Positions 17,562 through 25,600 of a stretch of DNA of 64,000 nt are shown piece by piece. The DNA is from Candidatus Opimibacter skivensis. GTDB lineage: Bacteria; Bacteroidota; Bacteroidia; Chitinophagales; Saprospiraceae. Every line of letters begins with the position of its first letter. Position 1 is the first letter of the stretch. Position numbers and translations under genes: made by a program. The stretch covers positions 186,001 to 250,000 of the forward strand of contig JADKGY010000001.1 in NCBI GenBank assembly GCA_016722045.1, read 5' to 3'. The notes under the pieces are model-generated. The model saw only the letters and a list, made by a program, of their open reading frames with translations. It ran no database searches and had not been told where the DNA came from.

Positions 17562-18137
17562 TTATCTGTTGAGATTGATTATTTTTCCTTTTGTTTCTTT
17601 ATCGATTATCTCTTCATCCTCATCTTCACTGGGATAAAAGTCCATCCAGGTTTGAAATAAAAAATCGTGAAATCCCCAACCAATATCCTTTGTATCACTT
17701 ACTATGTTTTCAACTCGTTTTTGGAACTTGTCGAGATAGTTTTCTTTCCTCATCAATGTTAATGAATTAAGATATGTTGAAGCTAAACTATTATAGAATG
17801 CTTCATTTACGTCTCCAAAATCGTTGGTAAAGCTTACCCCTGTTTCAACATAAAAAAGCATAAGGTCGGCAACTAATTCGTTTGAAGATCCAAGTTTCTT
17901 AAAATCACTCAAAGCTTGTTTAGCATCTTTGAGTTTCAGTGTATTGCCTCGTTCAGGATAAAATGAATAAAATATTTTGTCCTTATACTTAAAGAAAAGT
18001 TCTCGGTCATCCGGATTCAGATAGAAGTCAAAATATTCCTTTACTGATTTGTTCTTTCTGTACAATTCAACAACCAATTCTATAAGCTTGTCCTTGTCAA
18101 GTTTTTTTAGTTCCTTTTTTAGTTCCGATAAACCCAT
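17562..18137 (-). CDS. DUF6155-like protein, cassette gene
   Basis: From ATG 18137 the product is 191 residues. An in-frame ATG at 18224 exists, but the extra stretch would be translated from the attC-like site, so the shorter form is preferred. It begins MGLSELKKELKKLDKDKLIE and continues VELYRKNKSVKEYFDFYLNP, matching the DUF6155 group as I recall it; the middle has helical segments and the end is acidic (SEDEDEEIIDKE). No catalytic motif seen. Its 3' end lies 10 bases from the right part of site 1, the normal position of attC in a cassette. Confidence 0.75.
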   Translation of the reverse strand: MGLSELKKELKKLDKDKLIELVVELYRKNKSVKEYFDFYLNPDDRELFFKYKDKIFYSFYPERGNTLKLKDAKQALSDFKKLGSSNELVADLMLFYVETGVSFTNDFGDVNEAFYNSLASTYLNSLTLMRKENYLDKFQKRVENIVSDTKDIGWGFHDFLFQTWMDFYPSEDEDEEIIDKETKGKIINLNR

Positions 18138-18170
18138 AAATCTCTGATGCTTGTTATCTGTTGTATCATT

Positions 18171-18302
18171 GGCTATAACGACCAGGGCTATGGGCGGTGG
18201 CGGCTCTACAGGAGAATCTGCCAAGTAGCCTTAATCTGTATCAATGTACAAAACTGTCGACAAAGTATTATCCGCCATTGCCTATAACCGATGTTATAAG
18301 CG
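18171..18302. other. attC-like site 2
   Basis: R'' GGCTATAAC, arm GGGCTATGGGCGGTGGCGG, spacer of about 60 bases, arm CCGCCATTGCCTATAACC, then GATGTTATAAGCG. The arms pair with a few G-T pairs on the plus strand, i.e. on the strand opposite to the cassette genes. It is intact. Next to the core it reads TATAAC instead of the TATAGC found at the two IS-occupied sites. Confidence 0.85.
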
Positions 18303-18308
18303 GTGTAT

Positions 18309-18521
18309 CTACTCGAAATCTGTTTTGCTCAGTTTACTTTGGCGAATTATGGATCGAAGAGTTCCTAGTTTTAGTTCTTTGTGATTCGGTACCGGAACTG
18401 TTGTTGTTGAATCTTTCATTTGTTTTTGCATGATGATGTGGCTGCCACGTTGGCGCACCTGAACAAAGCCATGTTTCATCAGGATATCACAGACATCTTT
18501 CCCTGACAAGGGTCGCATCAA
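18309..18521 (-). CDS. hicA: HicA-type toxin (mRNA interferase)
   Basis: 70 residues with the HicA double-stranded-RNA-binding-like fold: ILMKHGFVQVRQRGSHIIMQ contains the catalytic GSH histidine, followed by VPVPNHKELKLGTLRSII. HicA toxins cleave mRNA. The gene overlaps hicB (18518) by four bases and follows it on the same strand, the less common antitoxin-first order. Start may be the first or second Met. It is the distal gene of a cassette of about 500 bp between sites 2 and 3. Confidence 0.92.
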   Translation of the reverse strand: MMRPLSGKDVCDILMKHGFVQVRQRGSHIIMQKQMKDSTTTVPVPNHKELKLGTLRSIIRQSKLSKTDFE

Positions 18522-18742
18522 ATATTCACTTGAACCCGTGTTACCAATACCTCTTCATGAAATCGTTGTTTGATTTCTTCTGTTGAAGCAGTTTCATAGA
18601 AGAGTTCAAGGGCCTCGATAAGGTTTGCTCTTGCTTCCTCAATCGTGTCACCTTCACTTGCTACATCTAGTTCGGGACAAAGAGCTACATATCCATCTCC
18701 TTCCTTCTCGATGATTGCAGTTAACTCCTTAATTTCTTTCAT
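18518..18742 (-). CDS. hicB: HicB-type antitoxin
   Basis: 74 residues of HicB type: LTAIIEKEGDGYVALCPELD, then VASEGDTIEEARANLIEALE and LFYETA. The partial RNase-H-like fold binds and silences HicA. It lacks a long C-terminal DNA-binding domain, so repression of its own promoter may depend on a short tail. Translationally coupled to hicA. Toxin-antitoxin pairs are frequent cargo of cassette arrays and are thought to stabilise them. Confidence 0.92.
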   Translation of the reverse strand: MKEIKELTAIIEKEGDGYVALCPELDVASEGDTIEEARANLIEALELFYETASTEEIKQRFHEEVLVTRVQVNI

Positions 18743-18784
18743 TTTAAAAACTTTTGGGTAAAGTTAGGCTTTCTAATGATACAT

Positions 18785-18915
18785 CGCTTATAACGACCAG
18801 GGCTATGGGCAGTGGCGGCTCTACAGGAGAATCTGCCAAGTAGCCTTAATCTGTATCAATGTACAAAACTGTCGGTAAAGTGTTATCCGCCATTGCCTAG
18901 CCGATGTTATAGCAC
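18785..18915. other. attC-like site 3
   Basis: R'' CGCTTATAAC, arm GGGCTATGGGCAGTGGCGG, a spacer, arm CCGCCATTGCCTAGCC (two bases shorter than in sites 1, 2 and 5), then GATGTTATAGCAC. Intact. The stop codon of the Doc-like gene lies in the right-hand core. Confidence 0.85.
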
Positions 18916-19290
18916 GTTTTTTATTAGGCGTAACTGTATCCAAGCTTTTATCTGTTCTAATTTGACTTTCCCTTTAGCCACCTCCAGAATGAATTCAAAT
19001 TTTTCTTCTTCAGAAGCTTTTATATCCGTTCCATTTTCGATCAGGATAAGTCGCATAAGTACATACCCGATTCGCTTGTTTCCATCAAGATACGGATGAT
19101 TGGAAATTATGATTTCCAGCATTGCAGATGCTTTATTTTCTGGAGAAGGGTAGAGTTCTTTTTCTTCAAATGTTTGATAAGGTCTGAAAAGGGCAGATTG
19201 AAGTGCATCTTTGTCACGGATTCCTTTTGATCCACCAAACGTATCGATCAAAAGTTTGTGGATACCAATGGCTTCATCAGTCGAAATCAC
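18907..19290 (-). CDS. doc: Doc/Fic-family toxin
   Basis: 127 residues with the Fic motif HPYLDGNKRIGYVLM (consensus HxFxDGNKR), preceded by the Doc signature GIRDKDALQSALFRPYQTF. Doc toxins phosphorylate elongation factor Tu. The motif residues H, D, G, N, K and R are all present, so the toxin is probably active. The gene overlaps the small upstream gene by four bases, as in a toxin-antitoxin pair. Its stop codon TAA falls in the core of site 3, so the cassette has almost no 3' untranslated DNA. Confidence 0.92.
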   Translation of the reverse strand: MISTDEAIGIHKLLIDTFGGSKGIRDKDALQSALFRPYQTFEEKELYPSPENKASAMLEIIISNHPYLDGNKRIGYVLMRLILIENGTDIKASEEEKFEFILEVAKGKVKLEQIKAWIQLRLIKNVL

Positions 19291-19475
19291 TTGGCAAGTC
19301 TTTCCAGCAATCTTTTATCCTCTTCAAGAATTTTGCTTAAGTGGGAAGCTCGTTTTACTTCTTCTTCTGACTTTCCTTTAAGACTGTTTAAGTAAGACAA
19401 AATGTTGCTGAGAGCTGAATCAGGTACTTGATCCAGTACTTTGTTTATTTCAGATATGAGCTGTTTAGTTGTCAT
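19287..19475 (-). CDS. antitoxin partner of Doc
   Basis: 62 residues, highly charged and helical: MTTKQLISEINKVLDQVPDS then ILSYLNSLKGKSEEEVKRAS and HLSKILEEDKRLLERLAK. The C-terminal helix could block the Fic active site as Phd does, but no Phd N-terminal DNA-binding fold is recognisable. The antitoxin call rests mostly on size and on the four-base overlap with doc. Confidence 0.75.
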   Translation of the reverse strand: MTTKQLISEINKVLDQVPDSALSNILSYLNSLKGKSEEEVKRASHLSKILEEDKRLLERLAK

Positions 19476-19533
19476 GATCTTTGGCGTTCACAAATATAAG
19501 GGTTTTCAATGTCCAAAGAAAATCATTTGAAAT

Positions 19534-19670
19534 GTGCTATAACGTTGGGTGTATGCGCCGTAGGGGATTTCGTGAGTAATTTCTTATCAACCGTAAGAAT
19601 CTTGCCAGCGAGCGATGCGCTTGGTATACCACTAAAACCCCTATGGCGTATGACACCGTGTTATTTGCCG
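19534..19670. other. attC-like site 4, divergent type
   Basis: R'' GTGCTATAAC, arm GGTGTATGCGCCGTAGGGG and opposite arm CCCCTATGGCGTATGACACC then GTGTTATTTGCC. The arms pair with G-T wobbles and one extra base on the plus strand. The spacer of about 70 bases is unrelated to the other sites, so this cassette may have another source. Confidence 0.75.
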
Positions 19671-19730
19671 CCTTTATTCATTCATTATTATTAATAGAGC
19701 CAAGGTTGTATAAATCAATAACAAATATTA

Positions 19731-20372
19731 TTAATTAGCTTTATTGACAATTATTATTTTTACACCAATAAATACAAACCATAATGCAAATAGAAGTTCC
19801 GAAATAAAAACAATAATTGATCCGAATACCCAAGGATATGCATTTAGAAAATCAAATACACCAGTTATAAATCCTAAATACATAATTGGCTTGCCAATAC
19901 TAGTATTTTTTATACCAAAACTTAAAATTATTGTTGCAATACCAATCATTATAAAAGTCGCATGCATCCCTCCATGATAGATGCTGAGGACTAGTTTTTG
20001 GATATTTGCAGATAGCACAATATTGTATACTGGATATACTAATCGCCCTTGAATAATATCTAGACAAGCAAATACTGGGATGACAACAGCAAATATCCCA
20101 CATCCCAATATGGCTTTAATATTGTCAGATTCGTTAAGAATCTTAAATAAGACAAATATCGCCGGAACAAGAGAGATTGTTGCAAAAAAGAAAAATTCAT
20201 TTGACATTGCTATATTAAACTTCCAATCATCTAACCATTTAAGAAAGTCAACATCGGATGCAGGCATATTGGGAATTGAAAAAACAAACAGATATCTGGC
20301 AAAGAAAAGAATACCAGCAATGATAAACGCAATTCCCCCAAACCTGAATAGTTTCTTTGTTTTTTGATTCAT
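19731..20372 (-). CDS. six-helix membrane protein, DUF4386-like, cassette gene
   Basis: 213 residues with about six membrane segments: FGGIAFIIAGILFFARYLFV near the start, FFFFATISLVPAIFVLF, GCGIFAVVIPVFACLDIIQG, MHATFIMIGIATIILSFGI, FLNAYPWVFGSIIVFISE and a terminal LFALWFVFIGVKI. Layout and the N-terminal region fit DUF4386-type proteins; function unknown. AT content is clearly higher than in neighbours, which fits horizontal origin. It lies between site 4 and site 5, with its 3' end facing site 4. Confidence 0.78.
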   Translation of the reverse strand: MNQKTKKLFRFGGIAFIIAGILFFARYLFVFSIPNMPASDVDFLKWLDDWKFNIAMSNEFFFFATISLVPAIFVLFKILNESDNIKAILGCGIFAVVIPVFACLDIIQGRLVYPVYNIVLSANIQKLVLSIYHGGMHATFIMIGIATIILSFGIKNTSIGKPIMYLGFITGVFDFLNAYPWVFGSIIVFISELLFALWFVFIGVKIIIVNKAN

Positions 20373-20411
20373 AATTATTACTCCTTTCTATATTTTGATG
20401 CGTTTTATAAG

Positions 20412-20532
20412 ATGGCACATAACGACCAGGGCTATGGGCAGTGGCGGCTCTACACGAGAACCTACCAAGTAGCCTTAATCTGTTTCAATATACAAAACTG
20501 TCGACAAAGTGTTATCCGCCATTGCCTATAGC
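20412..20532. other. attC-like site 5, left part (split by IS)
   Basis: R'' GGCACATAAC, arm GGGCTATGGGCAGTGGCGG, spacer, arm CCGCCATTGCCTATAGC, then cut by the second IS at exactly the same base as site 1. The right part resumes at 22085. GGCACATAAC pairs with GTTATTTGCC at 19660 with one mismatch. Confidence 0.82.
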
Positions 20533-20588
20533 ATCTATGTAAAAGCAGTATTCAGTGTTTCCTTTGTAGTGTACTAAACTAACTGAAT

Positions 20589-21644
20589 ATGAAAACAAAG
20601 AATACTGCGTGTCCAAAGTTATTCATTGGCATTGATATACACAAAACCAGCTGGAGTATCCGCATGGCCACTGATCTGTTCCAGGGGAAAAGGATGACCA
20701 TGCCATCTGATCCTGAAAACCTAAAACGATATATCGAGAAGTATTATCCTGATCACGAAATCCAGTGTGCTTATGAAGCTGGTTGTTGTGGTTACAGTGC
20801 GCATCGTGCATTCGAATCATTCGGGTGGCAGAGTATTGTATTTAACCCTTCTGATATTGCACGAACAGGAAAAAGTCAATTCCAAAAGACGGATGGAATT
20901 GACGCAGATCTGATCTGCCGTGAACTGCGGGACAATCGGTTGGTGAGCATCACTGTTCCGGATGTGGAACGAGAACATTTGCGATGTTTGTTTCGGCGTC
21001 GCAATGATCTGGTGAAAGATATTCGTCAGATCAAATCACAGATCAAAGGTCAGTTGCTCTTCATGGGCATTAGGATTCCACAGGAACACGACAATTCATA
21101 TTGGAGTCATTCTTTCCGGAAATGGATTGAATCGCTGTCAATGGAAAATGAAACAGCAAAATCAGCGATAAGGAGCAGACTTCTTCAATTTGAATTCCTG
21201 GATAAAAGTGTTAGAGAGGTGAGTAATGAATTGCGGAAATATTGTCGCACGCATTACAAGAAGGATTATACACTGTTACGTAGTATTCCGGGCATAGGTG
21301 GGATTGTTGCTTGCGGGATACTGAGTGAATTAGGAGATCTGAGACGATTTGGAAATTTCAAGCAACTGGCTGCATATGTAGGATTAATGCCTGCTCTACA
21401 TCAAAGCGGCGACAACACAAGATCATCCGGGATCAATCCAAGAGGCAACAGCATCATGCGGAGTTACTTTGTGGAAGCTGCGTGGCAGGCTTTACGATTT
21501 GACCCTGTGATGCAAAAATATTACCGGACACATGCAGGGCGAGATAGTAAATCGATATTGATAAAAGTTGCACGGAAGCTATTAAGTCGCGTACATTCGG
21601 TGATCAAAACAGAAACACCCTATCAGATTGGGGTGATTGCATAA
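20589..21644 (+). CDS. IS110/IS1111-type DEDD transposase
   Basis: 351 residues. It differs from the transposase at 16041 only by V49I, F52Y and L185M. All motifs are present (FIGIDIHKTSW, AYEAGCCGY, KTDGIDADLI, IPGIG, SGINPRGNSIMR). Blocks of silent changes relative to copy 1 suggest that the two elements diverged slightly before insertion or have exchanged segments with a third copy. Presumed to act with the RNA encoded just downstream. Confidence 0.93.
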   Translation: MKTKNTACPKLFIGIDIHKTSWSIRMATDLFQGKRMTMPSDPENLKRYIEKYYPDHEIQCAYEAGCCGYSAHRAFESFGWQSIVFNPSDIARTGKSQFQKTDGIDADLICRELRDNRLVSITVPDVEREHLRCLFRRRNDLVKDIRQIKSQIKGQLLFMGIRIPQEHDNSYWSHSFRKWIESLSMENETAKSAIRSRLLQFEFLDKSVREVSNELRKYCRTHYKKDYTLLRSIPGIGGIVACGILSELGDLRRFGNFKQLAAYVGLMPALHQSGDNTRSSGINPRGNSIMRSYFVEAAWQALRFDPVMQKYYRTHAGRDSKSILIKVARKLLSRVHSVIKTETPYQIGVIA

Positions 21645-21684
21645 AATAAAAACAAGATCCATTAGTGCTCACGATCAAATGAAT

Positions 21685-21840
21685 AGAGGGACCACAGAAC
21701 ATCGGCGGTGGAGTAGGATGTCAAAATTCTACTACCACATTTTTATAGCGAGTGGCCCTCTTTTCCATATTTTACATCATACAGATGCTGGTGAACGCTC
21801 AAATTGAGGGTATCACATATAGGAGCCTGAGCTAATATGG
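21685..21840 (+). ncRNA. bridge (seeker) RNA, copy 2
   Basis: Same sequence and structure as 17137-17292, including all four guide segments: AACATCGGC, TATAGC, AGATGC and ATAGGAGC. The element therefore carries a guide that matches its present site at 20523-20532 and 22085-22093. Confidence 0.85.
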
Positions 21841-22084
21841 ATTAGGTCGTTGAAATGTGGAAAAACAACAGCCCGCAATAGCGTGCTGGTTTTCCCACGA
21901 TTTCAACAACCTAAAATGATTGGGTTATTGATAATTGGAAAAACACCAGGCTACAAAGCGGCGCTTGTTTTCCCACTTATCAACAACCTGATGATGATAA
22001 AATTTTTGATTTATGAAATAGAACAAAAGAAAGGAAATACATATTACTTTTGGCAGTCTGCTGAAGGAACTGCTTTACATAGGA

Positions 22085-22100
22085 GCCGATGTTGTACGCA
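22085..22100. other. attC-like site 5, right part
   Basis: GCCGATGTTGTACGCA completes the right arm. GTTGTACGCA pairs perfectly with TGCGTACAAC at 22534, defining the last cassette. Confidence 0.8.
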
Positions 22101-22114
22101 GGCAACCTGAGAAT

Positions 22115-22504
22115 CTATTTTACAAGGTAGGTGATTTGAAAGTTCTTTATTAAACTCTCTTTCTTGAACACAGTTTGGTCTCTGTCGTACTTTACTAAAA
22201 TTTCATTGTTAGTTAGCCAAGTAATTTGAACGCTTGTGTCTCTTTCGATATAACCACCAACTTTTGAGTTACAAATGAATAAATTTCCTCCTTCATTTGG
22301 TAAGCTATCAACTGCCTTGAGAATAGATAATTGAATACTATTTCCCGTTGTTGCACCGCAACCACGATCAAATTTTACAACCTTGAATTCATGGTTACTG
22401 TTGAATACTTCTTTATAAATACGGTTGCTACAATCTCCAGCGATGTTGCAGCTCTTTAATACTACTGCAAAGAGTAAACAGTATATTATGTTTGGTCGGG
22501 ACAT
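22115..22504 (-). CDS. small lipoprotein, DUF5412-like, cassette gene
   Basis: 129 residues with signal and lipobox (FAVVLKSC). The mature part has VVKFDRGCGATTGNSIQLSI, the RGCGATT motif known to me from DUF5412-like proteins, plus a WLTNNEILVKYD segment. Function unknown. Its 3' end lies 15 bases from the right part of site 5, and its 5' side is bounded by the cassette end at 22534. Confidence 0.75.
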   Translation of the reverse strand: MSRPNIIYCLLFAVVLKSCNIAGDCSNRIYKEVFNSNHEFKVVKFDRGCGATTGNSIQLSILKAVDSLPNEGGNLFICNSKVGGYIERDTSVQITWLTNNEILVKYDRDQTVFKKESLIKNFQITYLVK

Positions 22505-22531
22505 TTTATTTTAGAAGAAACTGTGTTTATG

Positions 22532-22543
22532 CTTGCGTACAAC
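22532..22543. other. outer end of the cassette array
   Basis: TGCGTACAAC is the inverted complement of GTTGTACGCA at 22091. No second attC arm follows within 150 bases, so this is the edge of the row. It could be the attachment point (attI-like or a secondary site). No integrase gene is seen nearby. Confidence 0.6.
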
Positions 22544-22671
22544 ATCTAAATATACGCATGTTTATTGCGTATAATCTCTTATATCTTCGAAAAATACGCA
22601 AATTCAAATTCATCTCAGGCCACTATCCGAAAGATACAATTGACTCTAAAGGGGAAACCATAACAACTCAA

Positions 22672-25600
22672 TCACTGCCCAATCACCGCAAACGTCACCC
22701 CATTCACCACATCCACAGTCGCTCCCTTTTGCAATAACAAATATTTTATCTGTGTTGACAATGACACAACAGGATAATTAGTGAGTCCTGAATTTATGAT
22801 CACAGTACTATTCGCATGCGGAATACCGGCACATCCCCAGTTAGATGGATTTTCCCAGGCTGTACTTACACTTCCATTCCAACAAAATAATGTGGTACAA
22901 TCCGGAGCCAAGCCTATAGAAAACTGGCTGAAACTTGTGACATTTAATCCGCTAGTGAATTCCACCGTTCCCACGCTATTGTTATCCGTCACTACATCTG
23001 CATTGTCTATCGACGTACCCCATGTCATCCCATCTGCATTAGAGGGGCGCTTGAATAATTGAAGTGTTCCGGGTGCCAATGTAAACGGTGCTGCAGTGCC
23101 TTGTACGTTTTTAAGCTTCATGCCAGTCAATGAACTAAACGATGTATTCGTTCCGTAATTTCTAATCACATAATAAGATACCGGTGCATTCGGTAACACA
23201 TTAGCTGCAGATAGTGGATCACTGGGTACATTTATTCTCGAGACGACAAGATCACCATTCGGATATGTACCTGCCGGTGGAAAGGTAAGTTCTACTCCGG
23301 GTGTATTAAAATCTTTTACACCCCCATTCGTCACAGCTATGCGCTGAAATACTCCTCCACCTACCGGAGAGGATGACAGATCTGTTTTTATAGCTCCACC
23401 GGTGAGATATGCGTGATTCGTTCCTACCTTATCATATGCAGGAATACCTGGCCCTTCATTGAATTGATAATATGCGATCAACGATGGGTCAGCAGGAGGC
23501 AATGATCCGGGATTAGGATTATTCTTCGTGAGATTCATCAATTCTCTTACTTCATTTTGAGATAATGCTCTGTTGTAAATACAAATCTCATCCAGTTTCC
23601 CTTTGAAATTTCGCGCCGTATTACTTCGGTCTATGCCAAATTGAAATACTTTGTCGAAGGTGACCGCATTGTGCGCAGCAGTGCGTATGTACGCTACACC
23701 ATTCAGATAAACCGTAGCCGTACTACCTGTCACCACAAGAGCAAGATGCGACCATTCATCAGCAGGTATCGTAGGACCTCCGGCCCAGTTGTAGGAACCC
23801 GATCCGTCAGCCCAATGATATCCGATCTGATTGTTGTTCCTGAAATTCATTCCGGTAGCACCACCATTGGCAGAAAAGAGAATGCCTGCAAATGGAACCT
23901 GTATGCCATTTGGTTTTATCCAACAACTCAACGTAATCGTATTCGTAGAAATATTAATCGCTTTCGATTGCTGTGCATAATCACCGGGTGCGGACAATGT
24001 CAGTAATTTTCCGGGTATCGTATCGGGCTGACATTGATTAGCGGTCACCTGAATCTTCTGACTGATTGTTTTAGAACTGCTACCCATAGAGTTCGTAACC
24101 GTAAGCGCAAAATCATAAGTACCGACTGCAGAATAAAGCACCTTAGGATTTCTTGCAGAAGTCGAACTCACATAAGTTGCCCCCGGAAAACTCCACAGCC
24201 ATGTACCACCGGATTGTTTGAATGCTGAATAATCTTCAAAATAAAATGTATCCCTCGGACACGATGTAGTCAACTTATCCACTGTGGGTTGAGCCACTGG
24301 CGGAGCATCTTCATAAAAATCGACCTGCCATACACCATGATCACCTGCTGAACGCAATTTGCCATCTCTGTAAAATGGCTTTACATGTTTGTTGTTTGAT
24401 ATGACGGGAAGACCGGTGCTGAATGCCGCCCAGTCAGACATCACATTGTTTTTGTAAAATATTTTTCCATTGTCACCGGTGAGATACACACCGCCATCTG
24501 TACCATACTGATGAACGATGGTTTTATAACTCTGTCCATTGATTGTATTTGTAGTAAGATTGATCCAGGTCGAGCCACCGGTGATGGATTTAAAAACTCT
24601 GTTGCCAGATGTATTCGATGGTGAAGTCATCCAGATGATATTTTCATCTGTGGCAGATATCGCAAAGGTCATGCGGTATCCACTTGCTCCGGCAGGGAAG
24701 GTGAGCGTTGTCCATGAAGCTCCGCCATCTATAGATTTTCTGAATCGGTATATTGAACCGGAGCTTTGATATGTTGAGAGATAGATCACATCAGGATTAC
24801 TTCGTGAGATCACATATCGCTTGATTCTTTCAAGACCAAAATCATGTACCACAGCCCAACTTAAACCTCCATCCGTGGATTTATAAAACACACTGTCTTT
24901 GCCAACAAAAATATGGTTGTAACAATACGGAAGAAACTCGATGTCACTCCAGTCGCTTCCATATCCATCTTCATTGGGACTCTTTGTAAATGAAAAAGTA
25001 GATGAAGGACCATTCTTCACTACAGGTGTAATCACAGGCGTAATGTCAGAAAAAGCAATATACCGTGGTCTTCCTATCATATAATATCCTGTTGCCGCTT
25101 CGCCTCCGCCTAAACGAATTGCTTCGCCTGCGGCAAAATTTTCATTCATCACCGTATTGCCATTGTGATAGCGGCCGCCGCCAATTATATTTTCATTCCA
25201 TCCTTGTGCAAAACCCCACATATCAGAACTAAATATGCCTTTCATCCTGCAGAAATAATTGGATGTACTTGTAAAAAAATCTGTGGAATAACTTATGCCT
25301 CCATCCGTGGCAATCCATGTATCCGTTCCTGTGGCCGTCATCTCCTGAATATCCGGATGAATATTGAATGAGCCGCCATAACCACCTATTCGGTTAAATA
25401 CCAATCCACCATCGGTTGATTTGTATGCAGTCGTTGTGGCGACGATGACATCATTTGCATTATTTGGATTGGCCATGATATCAAGATCATAAAACCCTTG
25501 CCCATTACTCATGCCGAGTGGAAGATTTGATGTGCCTGTCAATCCGGAAGATTCACCTGTGCATGTCGTTACCCAGGTAAGACCTGCATCGGTACTCTTC

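Larger units (their letters stand above)
20533..22086 (+). mobile_element. IS110-family element (IS1111 group), copy 2
   Basis: 1554 bp, same length, ends, orientation and GC junction dinucleotides as the copy at 15985. The nucleotide differences are few and are bunched at about 20.66-20.83 kb, 21.30-21.37 kb and in the hairpin tips. With copy 1 it forms a direct repeat 4548 bp apart, which could recombine and delete three whole cassettes and most of a fourth. Confidence 0.9.
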
